From Clostridium_AF sediminicola (lineage in GTDB: Bacteria; Bacillota; Clostridia; Clostridiales; Clostridiaceae), in assembly GCF_050402865.1 (NCBI RefSeq), contig NZ_BAABMF010000002.1, positions 434,001-498,000 of the forward strand: a stretch of 64,000 bases of DNA, given 5' to 3'. Below, piece by piece: positions 25,404 through 33,263 of this stretch. Position numbers and translations under genes: made by a program. Each line of letters starts with the position of its first letter. Position 1 is the first letter of the stretch. Under the pieces are notes generated by a model that worked only from the letters and a program-made list of their open reading frames with translations, ran no database searches and was not told where the DNA came from.

Positions 25404-25796
25404 CTACCCCTTCTCATCAACAAGCATTCCAACCATTTCTTCCATCTTAGCAACTAAGTCAAGAATTTTTTCTGGTGGAAGTTCCTTAATAACTTCTTTT
25501 GTCTCTGTGTCAACGACTTTTATCATTACAGCATTTGTTTTCTCATGTACTGAAAACTCAAAATGCTTATCTGTTCCAAACATTACCTTATTTAATTTTT
25601 CTATCTCTCTATCTAATAATTCTTTGCTAAAATCTTTTTTACCTGGATGATTGCTTTGTCCATTATTAGATTTACTTTTTTCTTCAGATATATTAATTTC
25701 TACATCATCTAATTTTGATTCTACAGGAGTCACAACATGGCTGTTTAAAATAGGTTCATTAGATTTTGTAGGTGATATTACTTTTACAATTTCCAC
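25404..25796 (-). CDS. flaG: FlaG family protein
   Basis: Small protein found next to flagellin and FliD genes, thought to affect filament length. The conserved C-terminal half is LLDREIEKLNKVMFGTDKHF, FSVHEKTNAVMIKVVDTETK, EVIKELPPEKILDLVAKMEE. The N-terminal 50 residues are disordered. The frame is open further upstream but the true start is the GTG at 25796, 7 nt after AGGAGTGA, giving 130 aa. Confidence 0.92.
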   Translation of the reverse strand: MEIVKVISPTKSNEPILNSHVVTPVESKLDDVEINISEEKSKSNNGQSNHPGKKDFSKELLDREIEKLNKVMFGTDKHFEFSVHEKTNAVMIKVVDTETKEVIKELPPEKILDLVAKMEEMVGMLVDEKG

Positions 25797-25898
25797 TGTT
25801 AATTCACTCCTTCGAGTCGACTGAAAAATTACTCTACTTTTCTTTTGAAAAAATGAGGTTTTAATAATTTTCAAATGATTTCTTACCTTAATTATAAT

Positions 25899-26001
25899 CA
25901 GTTAACAGTTCACAGTTCAAGATTATTCCAAAAAATCATTTATACTTTAGCAAAATAAAAGAATTCTTTAAACTGTCAACTGTTAACTGTAAATTGTTAA
26001 C
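25899..26001. repeat. dispersed heptamer-flanked repeat, copy C
   Basis: CAGTTAACAGTTCACAGTTC at the left end and AACTGTCAACTGTTAACTGT plus TTGTTAAC at the right end form inverted flanks around an AT-rich centre. It lies between the hag terminator and flaG. The two ends can pair to form a long cruciform or RNA hairpin. Confidence 0.75.
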
Positions 26002-26006
26002 TAAAT

Positions 26007-26035
26007 AAAAGGCTGGCTGCTGCCAGCCTTTTTAT
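26007..26035 (-). terminator. hag terminator
   Basis: AAAGGCTGGC-agca-GCCAGCCTTT, perfect 10-bp stem, followed by TATTT on the minus strand, 9 nt after the hag stop. It should end most flagellin transcripts, making hag mRNA monocistronic; flaG-fliD would depend on read-through or a promoter I do not see. Confidence 0.85.
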
Positions 26036-26040
26036 TTAAA

Positions 26041-27147
26041 CTATCTTAATAATTGAAGTACGCCTTGACTTGATTGATTAGCTTGTGCAAGCATTGAAGT
26101 TGCAGCTTGGCTTAAGATGTTATTCTTTGTGAATTCCATCATTTCTTTAGCCATATCTACGTCTCTTATTCTTGATTCAGCAGCTGTCATATTTTCTGAA
26201 GATGATTGTAAATTATTCATAGTATGCTCTAATCTATTTTGATAAGCACCAAGTTGCGCTCTTTGTGTTGATACTTTTTTAATTGCATTATCAAAAGTAG
26301 TAATTGCTGCTGTAGCACCTGCTTGAGTTTCAACATTTGCAGTTGCAATATTCAAACCAGATGCGCCTGTATCAATACTATCAATTTTGATATTAATAGT
26401 ATCGCTTTGATTAGCCCCCACCTGCATATCTCCACCTGCTGCGCCTGTTACAATATCTTTTGAATCAGCAGCACTAATATCAGCTATATCTTCTGAGAAA
26501 GAAACTTTTATTCCTAATGCATCAAAATCAAATGAATCTCCCTTTGAGACAGCCTTAGCAGTTGATACCTTTATAGTTTGTGATTCCTTTGTTGTATCAT
26601 TTTCAATTGTCATTAAATCTGTGGCATTATCATATGCTACATTAAAAGTCGTACCAGCCGCTGCTCCATCTAGTGTAACATTCATTCCTGTTTGAGCATC
26701 TAAAGTAGAAGAGGTCATCTGTGCTCCAAAACTACCATCTAATAATTTGCTACCATTAAAATCTGTTTTCGTCGCAATATTACTAATTTCATCAGTTAAT
26801 GCTGTTATTTCTTTTTGAATATTTTTTCTGTCATCATCACTAACGGTTCCATTAGAAGCTTGTACAGATAATTCTCTCATTCTTTGAAGCATTGAATGAG
26901 TCTCTGACAAAGCACCTTCTGCTGTTTGGATTAAAGAGATACCATCTTGTGCATTTCTACTTGCTTGATTTAAACCTTTGATTTGAGATCTCATTTTTTC
27001 TGATATTGCTAAACCAGCAGCATCATCAGCTGCTCTATTAATTCTTAAGCCTGAAGATAATTTTTCTAAAGATTTTTCTTTTAAAGCATTTGTGTTTGTA
27101 AGTCTTGAATAAGTATTCATTGCACCTAAATTGTTATTAATTCTCAT
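26041..27147 (-). CDS. hag: flagellin
   Basis: Filament subunit. 368 aa: conserved N-terminal D0/D1 (RINNNLGAMNTYSRLTNTNA, SGLRINRAADDAAGLAISEK, LNQASRNAQDGISLIQTAEG) and C-terminal D1/D0 (QRAQLGAYQNRLEHTMNNLQ, AESRIRDVDMAKEMMEFTKN, ILSQAATSMLAQANQSSQGV). The middle (about residues 150-290) is variable surface. The true start is the ATG at 27147 with AAGGAGG upstream; in-frame codons before it are leader. A sigma-28 promoter at 27.4 kb and CsrA-type GGA sites at the ribosome site point to transcriptional and translational control. Confidence 0.97.
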   Translation of the reverse strand: MRINNNLGAMNTYSRLTNTNALKEKSLEKLSSGLRINRAADDAAGLAISEKMRSQIKGLNQASRNAQDGISLIQTAEGALSETHSMLQRMRELSVQASNGTVSDDDRKNIQKEITALTDEISNIATKTDFNGSKLLDGSFGAQMTSSTLDAQTGMNVTLDGAAAGTTFNVAYDNATDLMTIENDTTKESQTIKVSTAKAVSKGDSFDFDALGIKVSFSEDIADISAADSKDIVTGAAGGDMQVGANQSDTINIKIDSIDTGASGLNIATANVETQAGATAAITTFDNAIKKVSTQRAQLGAYQNRLEHTMNNLQSSSENMTAAESRIRDVDMAKEMMEFTKNNILSQAATSMLAQANQSSQGVLQLLR

Positions 27148-27155
27148 TATATATT

Positions 27156-27184
27156 CCTCCTTGAATTTTGTTGGCATCCATGCC
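27156..27184 (-). promoter_or_regulatory. two candidate CsrA sites in the hag leader
   Basis: AAGGAGG (27162-27156) is both Shine-Dalgarno and a GGA site. Ten nt upstream, GGCA-TGGA-TGCC (27184-27173) is a hairpin with GGA in its loop, the classical CsrA target shape. A GGA in a hairpin loop followed by a GGA at the ribosome site matches the two-site arrangement known for Bacillus hag. Sequence seen; binding inferred. Confidence 0.65.
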
Positions 27185-27188
27185 GTTT

Positions 27189-27320
27189 ATTTAATTCACA
27201 ATTCACAATGCACAATTCACAATTATGGACACCTTTCACTTTGTAAAAGCCTTTAATTAAAACTTTCTAAAGAAAAGTCCAATACTGACAACCGCACACC
27301 GTTAACTGTCAACTATACAT
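27189..27320. repeat. dispersed heptamer-flanked repeat, copy D (in hag leader)
   Basis: TTCACAATTCACAATGCACA and further CACAATT units at 27190-27225, a core ACACCTTTCACTTTG with AAAAGCCTTTAATTA, and an opposite end CCGTTAACTGTCAACTAT. It lies wholly within the transcribed leader of hag, between the sigma-28 promoter and the CsrA sites, and makes up about half of that leader. Confidence 0.7.
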
Positions 27321-27389
27321 TTTTATAAATTACTTTATATTAAATGGGTGTACACCATTAAATATCATTTAATGTTTCTTACATTATTT

Positions 27390-27416
27390 ATTTCGGCTAT
27401 TTTTAAAATAAGTTTA
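27390..27416 (-). promoter_or_regulatory. sigma-28 promoter of hag
   Basis: TAAA (27416-27413), exactly 15 nt, GCCGAAAT (27397-27390) on the minus strand: close match to the sigma-28 consensus. It gives a leader of roughly 235 nt before the hag ATG. Confidence 0.8.
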
Positions 27417-27437
27417 TACCTTTATAAATTGTTTTTA

Positions 27438-27656
27438 TTATTTTCTTAAAAAATTATTTAAAATATCTATATTTACAGTTAAAGCCTCTTTATTTTCTTC
27501 TTTAACTTCTTCCAATACTTCAGTCCTAAATATTTTCAAATCTTTTGGAGCTTTTATTCCAAGTTTTACTTTTCCATTTTCAATAGAAATCACTTCTACC
27601 TCAATATTATCACCTAATGTGATTTTCTCTCCTTTTTTTCTTGTAAGAACTAACAT
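27438..27656 (-). CDS. csrA: carbon storage regulator CsrA
   Basis: Dimeric RNA-binding translational repressor. 72 aa: LVLTRKKGEKITLGDNIEVE, VISIENGKVKLGIKAPKDLK and RTEVLEEVKEEN form the CsrA fold. The C-terminal extension (TVNIDILNNFLRK) is the part that FliW binds in Firmicutes. The ATG at 27656 shares a base with the fliW stop (TAATG) and has AGGAGG 7 nt upstream. Its main target here should be hag, whose leader starts right after it. Confidence 0.96.
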   Translation of the reverse strand: MLVLTRKKGEKITLGDNIEVEVISIENGKVKLGIKAPKDLKIFRTEVLEEVKEENKEALTVNIDILNNFLRK

Positions 27657-28093
27657 TAGCATTCCTCCTCATGCATAGTAGTATATATACTATGTTTTGT
27701 TTTATACTTTGAGGAATGTAAAACAATTTGGGTTCCTTTTTTTGTTTCCGCATTGATGACTACTGGAGCTAATAAATTAGCTGTTACATCATTTTTCTTA
27801 AAACTTATAATACTATATACTGCTAGTTGAGAAGTATCCTTTATATCCATTGATTTTAAATAGTTATCTTCTATATTTATATCATAAGCTTTAAAAGTAT
27901 CCCAAGGATTAATTAAAACAAATGAAATATTCTTATCTTTAACACTTTGAAGTAAAAAGAAGTTTTCTTTCAGTGGAATAGGCACTATACAATATTCCTT
28001 TATATCTTCAAACCCTAAAATTCCATCTTCAAAGATTATTATCCTACTTTCATCTATATGAAGTTCTCCTAAAAATCTGCTTTTAACTAACAT
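27656..28093 (-). CDS. fliW: flagellar assembly factor FliW
   Basis: Anti-CsrA protein that also binds flagellin. When flagellin is exported, free FliW binds CsrA and lifts repression of hag. 145 aa with the family pattern FEDGILGFEDIKEYCIVPI, FFLLQSVKDKNISFVLINPW and NLLAPVVINAETKKGTQIVL. Translationally coupled to csrA. Dispersed repeat copy E separates it from flgL. Confidence 0.96.
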   Translation of the reverse strand: MLVKSRFLGELHIDESRIIIFEDGILGFEDIKEYCIVPIPLKENFFLLQSVKDKNISFVLINPWDTFKAYDINIEDNYLKSMDIKDTSQLAVYSIISFKKNDVTANLLAPVVINAETKKGTQIVLHSSKYKTKHSIYTTMHEEEC

Positions 28094-28108
28094 AAAAAAC
28101 CCCCTGTG

Positions 28109-28300
28109 TTCAATTCACAACGCACAATTCAGAACACCTTTCGTAAGCGAAAGCTTTTAATTGAAAAAAAGATAAAATGATTTCATTTGCACTAGCAAAA
28201 GTACCTTATTCCGATCATAGAAAATGATAAAGGCTTAGTTAAAGATTTTCTGCAAGAAAATCAACATTAATTGTGCATTTTAAATTGTGCATCGTGCATT
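28109..28300. repeat. dispersed heptamer-flanked repeat, copy E
   Basis: TTCAATTCACAACGCACAAT at the left, then ACACCTTTCG-taa-GCGAAAGCTTTTAATT (a hairpin core shared with copies A and D), a longer unique centre, and AATTGTGCATTTTAAATTG with GTGCATCGTGCATT at the right in inverted orientation. At about 190 nt it is the longest copy. It fills the gap between flgL and fliW. Confidence 0.7.
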
Positions 28301-29183
28301 ATCTAATGTAGTCTAGCAATGTCGGCTGAATAACCTTAGCTCCTGTTGAAAGTGTAGCTTGATATATACTTTGCATAGTCATGAATTCCATCATTTTTTC
28401 AGCTACATCTATATCCTGTGTTTTTGATAATATTTCTTTCATATTTAATGTTTCTGCATTACTTTTTTCTTTTATAGATTCAAATCTATTGGTTCTTGCT
28501 CCAACCTTTGCTCTTTGATTTAAAATACCCTCAATACTTTCGTCTATGTCACCTAACACTTCATTACTCAACTCATCTTCATCCCCATTAGACAAAGCCT
28601 CTTTTAATGATTTTAAAGTATCTGATAATTTGACACCATTATCAAACTCCTTACCTGTAGTATTTATTTTAACATTAAGAGAAGGGCTTACTTCTACCAT
28701 CATTTCACCCTCATCCCCTTTGTATACTAATTCTGAATCCGAAAGTTCAAATGGAGGAGTTTTTATCTTATTCCCTGCAAATATGTATCTACCATCATAC
28801 ATAGTATTTCCATCTTGCGCTATTTGTTGTATCAATTGGTCTGCTTCCTCTAACATCTGTTGTTTGTCACTATCTGAGTAAGTACCATTAGCCGCTTGAA
28901 CAGTTATTTCTCTGAGCCTTTGCAGTGAATTACCTATGTTCTCCATGGCAGTATCAGTCATATTATTCCATCCTATTGCATCGTCCATATTTTTGTTATA
29001 TTGTTCTCTTCTATCAATATCTCTTGTCAAATTCATAATTTTAGCTACACCAATTGGGTCATCTGAAGGTTTTTCTATTTCTTTACCAGATGCAAGCTGA
29101 TTTTGCAATTTTGAAAGCTGTGCTGAGTTTTTATTTAAATTATTAATGAAATTATTTGTTAACACCTTATTTGTAATTCTCAT
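28299..29183 (-). CDS. flgL: hook-filament junction protein FlgL (HAP3)
   Basis: Joins hook to filament. 294 aa with flagellin-like ends: RITNKVLTNNFINNLNKNSA, SKLQNQLASGKEIEKPSDDP at the N-terminus and TQDIDVAEKMMEFMTMQSIY, QATLSTGAKVIQPTLLDYI at the C-terminus. Centre with AQDGNTMYDGRYIFAGNKIK is typical of FlgL. AGGAGG lies before the ATG. Follows flgK by 10 nt. Confidence 0.95.
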   Translation of the reverse strand: MRITNKVLTNNFINNLNKNSAQLSKLQNQLASGKEIEKPSDDPIGVAKIMNLTRDIDRREQYNKNMDDAIGWNNMTDTAMENIGNSLQRLREITVQAANGTYSDSDKQQMLEEADQLIQQIAQDGNTMYDGRYIFAGNKIKTPPFELSDSELVYKGDEGEMMVEVSPSLNVKINTTGKEFDNGVKLSDTLKSLKEALSNGDEDELSNEVLGDIDESIEGILNQRAKVGARTNRFESIKEKSNAETLNMKEILSKTQDIDVAEKMMEFMTMQSIYQATLSTGAKVIQPTLLDYIR

Positions 29184-29193
29184 TAGTTACCTC

Positions 29194-30768
29194 CTATAAC
29201 CCTGTTCTATTCATAAGAACATCTAACATCTCTGACATAGTTGACATGACTTTTGCATTAGCTGCATATACATTTTGGAATTGTACCAAATTTGCAATCT
29301 CCTCATCCAATGAAACACCTGAGATGGATTCTTTTTTTCCATCTAGTTGTTGGAGCAACGCTTCTTCATTCTCAACCATTCTATCAGCGCTTTGCTTTTC
29401 TATACCTATGTTAGAAATCATATTTGTATAATAGCTATCAAAACTTACACCTGTAACCTCTGTGTCAAATTCAAGACTATTTGTATCGTATGTACTTTCA
29501 ATTGCCGCAGTATCGCTACTATCAATCGAGAAATTACTATTTCTAAGAACCGAAATAGCTAAAGCTCTTGCTCCATCTCCATCATCTTTATCTGCATTTA
29601 TTTTTGAAGGATCATTAACAATTTCTGTATTCATCTTTATACTTTTAGCTGTGAATTTACCATCTATAGCACCTTCAAAGAAATTACTTCCTCCATCTTT
29701 GTGAATAATATTAATTCTTTGAGCAATAGAATTTGCTAGATTATCTAGGTTATTTGAGTATTCTTTTGTTTTTTCAAAAGATTCTTTATATCCTTTTATT
29801 TCTCCAGTAACCATTTTATCTTCAAATTTAGATATTGAACTCTCATCAATAAAATCTTTCTTACTTACGACTACTGCCCCTTCCTCTAAGAAACTATAGT
29901 TAGCTTCAAATTCAGCTTTTGATATAGTTATACTTTTCGAATTCTTAACACCATCTCCTGCTAAAGAAAGTCTTACTTCGTAGCCTCCAGCTACTTCTTC
30001 AATAGAATCCACAAATGATATTGCAGAATCACTTTCTACTTTAGGATTACCTGATACTAAATCAACTCCACTTGATGTAACAGTAGCTCTATTAAACTTA
30101 TCAAGAGTTACATCTATATTTACTGACTTTGAAACTTCATCTAACAACAAATCTCTCTGATCTAGAAGCTCATTTGGCTCTATATTTCTGATTGTAGCCT
30201 TGTATATTTCATTATTTAAATTATCAATTCTTTCTAACGTTTTGTTCAAATTAAAAACTTCATTCTCTATAATATTTTTTGAATTGTCTTTTAAATCTTC
30301 TAATCTTGCAGCGACAGTATTCAACGTCAATGCAAAGTTTTCAGCAGTCTGGGTAACTACAGTTTTGACACTGACTTCTGAAGGATTTTTGCTAAGTTCT
30401 TGCCAAGAATTCCACATTTCAGACATGGCCTTATTTAAACCGTTATCTGAAGGTTCTAAAAAGGAAGTTTCTACTTGACTTAAAATTTCTGATTTACTTC
30501 GGAACTGTCCGAAAATTCCATTTTCTTTTCTTATTTGACTATCTAAAAAAGTATCTCTTTCTCTCATAACCCTTAATGCATCTGGGCCATTTTCAATTTT
30601 CCCAGCTATATCTATGTTATAGATTCTAGCACTCACTGTGGATACCTTTTGCCTTGAATATCCTTCTGTATTTGTATTAGCAATGTTTTTTCCCGCTATT
30701 TCTATTCTCTTTTGTGCATCGTACATTCCTCTTTTTGGTGTATAAAAACTTGCAAATAATTGTGACAT
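29194..30768 (-). CDS. flgK: hook-filament junction protein FlgK (HAP1)
   Basis: Junction protein proximal to the hook. 524 aa: N-terminal rod/hook motif (RGMYDAQKRIEIAGKNIANT, NTEGYSRQKVSTVSAR), FlgK helix (NKAMSEMWNSWQELSKNPSE) and C-terminal motif (GVSLDEEIANLVQFQNVYAA, NAKVMSTMSEMLDVLMN). Length and domain order are normal. Part of the sigma-28 unit flgM-flgN-flgK-flgL. Confidence 0.96.
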   Translation of the reverse strand: MSQLFASFYTPKRGMYDAQKRIEIAGKNIANTNTEGYSRQKVSTVSARIYNIDIAGKIENGPDALRVMRERDTFLDSQIRKENGIFGQFRSKSEILSQVETSFLEPSDNGLNKAMSEMWNSWQELSKNPSEVSVKTVVTQTAENFALTLNTVAARLEDLKDNSKNIIENEVFNLNKTLERIDNLNNEIYKATIRNIEPNELLDQRDLLLDEVSKSVNIDVTLDKFNRATVTSSGVDLVSGNPKVESDSAISFVDSIEEVAGGYEVRLSLAGDGVKNSKSITISKAEFEANYSFLEEGAVVVSKKDFIDESSISKFEDKMVTGEIKGYKESFEKTKEYSNNLDNLANSIAQRINIIHKDGGSNFFEGAIDGKFTAKSIKMNTEIVNDPSKINADKDDGDGARALAISVLRNSNFSIDSSDTAAIESTYDTNSLEFDTEVTGVSFDSYYTNMISNIGIEKQSADRMVENEEALLQQLDGKKESISGVSLDEEIANLVQFQNVYAANAKVMSTMSEMLDVLMNRTGL

Positions 30769-30781
30769 AATATCTCCTCTT

Positions 30782-31222
30782 CTATACAGATTGATTAATT
30801 GAAATATTTAATTTTCCTAAACTTTTCTCTATTTTCCCATTGGCTCCATAAGTATTTGATTTATTATTTACTCCCAAGCTATTTAACACTTGTTTTGTGT
30901 AGCTTAATGAACTTTTGGTTAGTAAATCATTTGTTTCTTCTTGTTGTTGAATTTCAATAATCAACTTTTTTATATTCTGTCTTACAGTTAAACTTTTCTC
31001 TTTTATATCCCCTGTCAATTCATTAAATAAATCATCTTCATTTGCTTCTAATCTTTTATTCTCTAATCTACTTAACTCGTTCATGATTTCTTTCTTTTCT
31101 TCAACAATCTGCGTTAAATCTTGCCACTTACCTTTTACTAAAATATCTTTTTCCTTTAATAAAAGAGTTTTTAAGTTTTTTAGCACTTTTTCTTCTTTAG
31201 AATATAAATGAAAAATACTCAT
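30782..31222 (-). CDS. flgN: flagellar chaperone FlgN
   Basis: Export chaperone for FlgK and FlgL. 146 aa helical coiled coil (LKNLKTLLLKEKDILVKGKW, DLTQIVEEKKEIMNELSRLE) with the family C-terminal end (KQVLNSLGVNNKSNTYGANG). Identity rests on the FlgN pattern and on its place between flgM and flgK, the usual order. GGGGGAA precedes the start. Confidence 0.9.
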   Translation of the reverse strand: MSIFHLYSKEEKVLKNLKTLLLKEKDILVKGKWQDLTQIVEEKKEIMNELSRLENKRLEANEDDLFNELTGDIKEKSLTVRQNIKKLIIEIQQQEETNDLLTKSSLSYTKQVLNSLGVNNKSNTYGANGKIEKSLGKLNISINQSV

Positions 31223-31246
31223 TATTATTCCCCCCGCTCTTCTAGT

Positions 31247-31540
31247 TTATCTATTTAGTTTATCAATAATTTTATCCGCTAATTCTTCAGAAGAAACCTT
31301 ATATTTACCTTCTTTTACCTTACTTTTTATATCTTCAATTTTATCCATTCTAGCTTTATCTAATTTTTCAATTCTATCAATATAGGATTTTAACTTAGTA
31401 CCTGCTGAAGATAGTTCAACTCTATCGCCGTTATTATTTTTTATTGCTTTAGTTTCTTTAGTGGAAGTCTTATCACTTTTATTTGTCTTATTATTTGTAT
31501 AAAGTTTTTTATCATAGTAATTATTATTATAAATTTTCAT
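31247..31540 (-). CDS. flgM: anti-sigma-28 factor FlgM
   Basis: Binds and holds sigma-28 until it is exported through the finished hook. The conserved end is DRVELSSAGTKLKSYIDRIE, ARMDKIEDIKSKVKEGKYKV, SSEELADKIIDKL. The N-terminal 35 residues are Lys/Asn/Thr-rich and disordered, as usual. I use the ATG at 31540 (97 aa) with AGGAGTGA 4 nt upstream; codons before it are leader. Under a sigma-28 promoter, so it is in a feedback loop with FliA. Confidence 0.95.
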   Translation of the reverse strand: MKIYNNNYYDKKLYTNNKTNKSDKTSTKETKAIKNNNGDRVELSSAGTKLKSYIDRIEKLDKARMDKIEDIKSKVKEGKYKVSSEELADKIIDKLNR

Positions 31541-31571
31541 AAAATCACTCCTAAAATTCATTACATCATTA

Positions 31572-31598
31572 TTATCGACTTACCTATAAATTTATTTA
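31572..31598 (-). promoter_or_regulatory. sigma-28 promoter of the flgM operon
   Basis: TAAA (31598-31595), exactly 15 nt, GTCGATAA (31579-31572) on the minus strand, about 32 nt before the flgM start and just after the fliN terminator. One mismatch from the GCCGATAA ideal. Confidence 0.75.
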
Positions 31599-31611
31599 TA
31601 CCAAATTATAA

Positions 31612-31649
31612 ACAAAAAACTTTCGCTAAGCAAAACTCTTAGCGAAAGT
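31612..31649 (-). terminator. fliN terminator
   Basis: ACTTTCGCTAAG-agttttg-CTTAGCGAAAGT, a perfect 12-bp stem followed by TTTTTTG on the minus strand, directly after the fliN stop. Confidence 0.9.
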
Positions 31650-31650
31650 C

Positions 31651-32055
31651 CTATAATTTACTAAATAATTCTCTTTTACTTACAATCTTAGTTATCCTTA
31701 TACAAAACTTCTCATTGATAACAACCGCTTCTCCTTCTGCTATTTTCTTTCCATTAGCATAAATTTCTAGAGGTTCATCAACCGATTTATCCAATTCAAT
31801 TACTGTACCTGGTACGATATTAGTTATGTCCTTAATTGATTTTTTTGCTTTTCCTAGTACCACACTTATTTTCAGAGGAACATCTAGTATTAAATCTAAG
31901 TTTCCAGTAATTTGAGAACTAGTTTCTTTATTACTTCCAAAATCAGAGAATTCAGCGAAATCTGCTAATGTCTGCTCACTTTCTTTAGGTATCTCTTCGC
32001 CAGTATTTTTATCCAATAGCATATTCATTTCTTCACTTGACAATAGATCATCCAT
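31651..32055 (-). CDS. fliN: flagellar motor switch protein FliN (SpoA domain)
   Basis: C-ring component below FliM. 134 aa: short N-terminal part (LLSSEEMNMLLDKNTGEEIP) like the FliM/FliY N-terminus, then a SpoA domain (LDLILDVPLKISVVLGKAKK, SIKDITNIVPGTVIELDKSV, GEAVVINEKFCIRITKIVSK). It lacks the CheC-like phosphatase part of FliY. A shorter paralogue lies at 42.3 kb. Two nt after fliM. Confidence 0.93.
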   Translation of the reverse strand: MDDLLSSEEMNMLLDKNTGEEIPKESEQTLADFAEFSDFGSNKETSSQITGNLDLILDVPLKISVVLGKAKKSIKDITNIVPGTVIELDKSVDEPLEIYANGKKIAEGEAVVINEKFCIRITKIVSKRELFSKL

Positions 32056-32056
32056 T

Positions 32057-33049
32057 TTAGAATACCTCCTTTTCGCAAATATCTACAACTTTTACTGCCA
32101 TATTACCATTTTGCTTGCCTGATATAACTTTATATTTAAGTTTTTCCTCTACATACATATCAATAGGAGTATTGATATGCTTATTTAACTGAATAACATC
32201 CCCTGTTTCCAGTTGAAGAAAATCTTTCACTGTCATTGATACATCTCCTAAATTTACTTGTAAATTCACTTTTACCGATTCAATAGTATCATTCATATCT
32301 TCAATGTATCTATTTTTATCATCTTCTGCTAGTTTAAGGTTCTTTTTATCAACCTCTAGTTTATCAGTAATACTTTCAAGAGCCTCATATGGTATGCACA
32401 TATAAACTTCGCCTTTTATTTCATAACAATCTATCATAATTGTTACCAGTAAATAATACATACCTTCGTCAACTACTCTAGAATTTTCTCTATGTGATTG
32501 AACATAGTTCAATTTTGTTTCCATTGACAAAATCTTTTTCCAACAAGGTATCATTTGCTGAATCATATTATCCATCAAATCTTCAATAACACTTAATTCA
32601 AGGTCAGTAAAAACCACCTCAGTAAAAATCTTGTCTTGAGTATATCTAGCGATTTCTGTAATATCTGCACCACATATTAATTCTACAATCTGGCCCAAAA
32701 AAACATCTGGCACATAAATCAGAAATTCACCGTTTAATGGAATACTGTTAAAACTTGCCAATGTACTATTAGATGGTACCCAGCGTTCCAACTCATCAAG
32801 CCTAATTGGCTCTATAGTAACCAACTTACCTTTAACTGGTTCCCTAATTAAATCTGAAATATAGTTGCCTAAATAATTTGAATACATATTATAGATAATT
32901 TTAAGAGCTTCAATATTTTCTTTTTTTATACTATGAGGTTTAGTAAAATCATAAGGTCCATCGTCTTTTACATTACTTTCTTTTTTACTATTTCCTTCAA
33001 ACTGTTGGAGTAGTTTTTCAATTTCCTCATTAGATAATACTTCTTCCAT
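32057..33049 (-). CDS. fliM: flagellar motor switch protein FliM
   Basis: C-ring protein that receives phospho-CheY and changes rotation direction. 330 aa: N-terminal CheY-binding peptide (LSNEEIEKLLQQFEG), middle CheC-like domain (SIKKENIEALKIIYNMYSNY, FNSIPLNGEFLIYVPDVFLG) and C-terminal SpoA domain (VNLQVNLGDVSMTVKDFLQL, ETGDVIQLNKHI). Own sigma-A promoter with an inverted repeat over the -35. Confidence 0.96.
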   Translation of the reverse strand: MEEVLSNEEIEKLLQQFEGNSKKESNVKDDGPYDFTKPHSIKKENIEALKIIYNMYSNYLGNYISDLIREPVKGKLVTIEPIRLDELERWVPSNSTLASFNSIPLNGEFLIYVPDVFLGQIVELICGADITEIARYTQDKIFTEVVFTDLELSVIEDLMDNMIQQMIPCWKKILSMETKLNYVQSHRENSRVVDEGMYYLLVTIMIDCYEIKGEVYMCIPYEALESITDKLEVDKKNLKLAEDDKNRYIEDMNDTIESVKVNLQVNLGDVSMTVKDFLQLETGDVIQLNKHINTPIDMYVEEKLKYKVISGKQNGNMAVKVVDICEKEVF

Positions 33050-33150
33050 AATCTCTCCCCTTGCATTGTATCTTAATTATAAATATTATATCATAATTAT
33101 ATGTTTAAACCACATAATTATTTAGCTCCATTTATCCTTTGTGTTATCTC

Positions 33151-33179
33151 TGTATAATTTATTTAATATTGTAAGTCAA
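33151..33179 (-). promoter_or_regulatory. sigma-A promoter of fliM-fliN
   Basis: TTGACT (33179-33174), 17-nt spacer, TATACA (33156-33151) on the minus strand, about 100 nt before fliM. The TTGAC overlaps the end of a perfect 12-bp inverted repeat. Confidence 0.7.
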
Positions 33180-33212
33180 CAGGGTTTCCAGCTTACGCTA
33201 GAAACCCTGTTG
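33177..33212. repeat. perfect 12-bp inverted repeat between cheX and fliM
   Basis: CAACAGGGTTTC (33177-33188) and GAAACCCTGTTG (33201-33212) around a 12-nt loop. No T-run follows on either strand, so it is not a standard terminator. It overlaps the fliM -35 and could be an operator, or a terminator of unusual kind for cheX. Confidence 0.6.
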
Positions 33213-33263
33213 GCTACAGATAAATAATTAAATTTAAATATTCTATTTGTAGCTAAAAATAAT

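Noticed and set aside
25797..25874. N-terminal extension of FlaG
   Set aside because: The good ribosome site (AGGAGTGA) lies inside it, directly before the GTG at 25796.
28109..28300. CRISPR array or tRNA in the repeat-rich gap before fliW
   Set aside because: The repeats are irregular heptamers without equal spacers, and no tRNA cloverleaf can be drawn.
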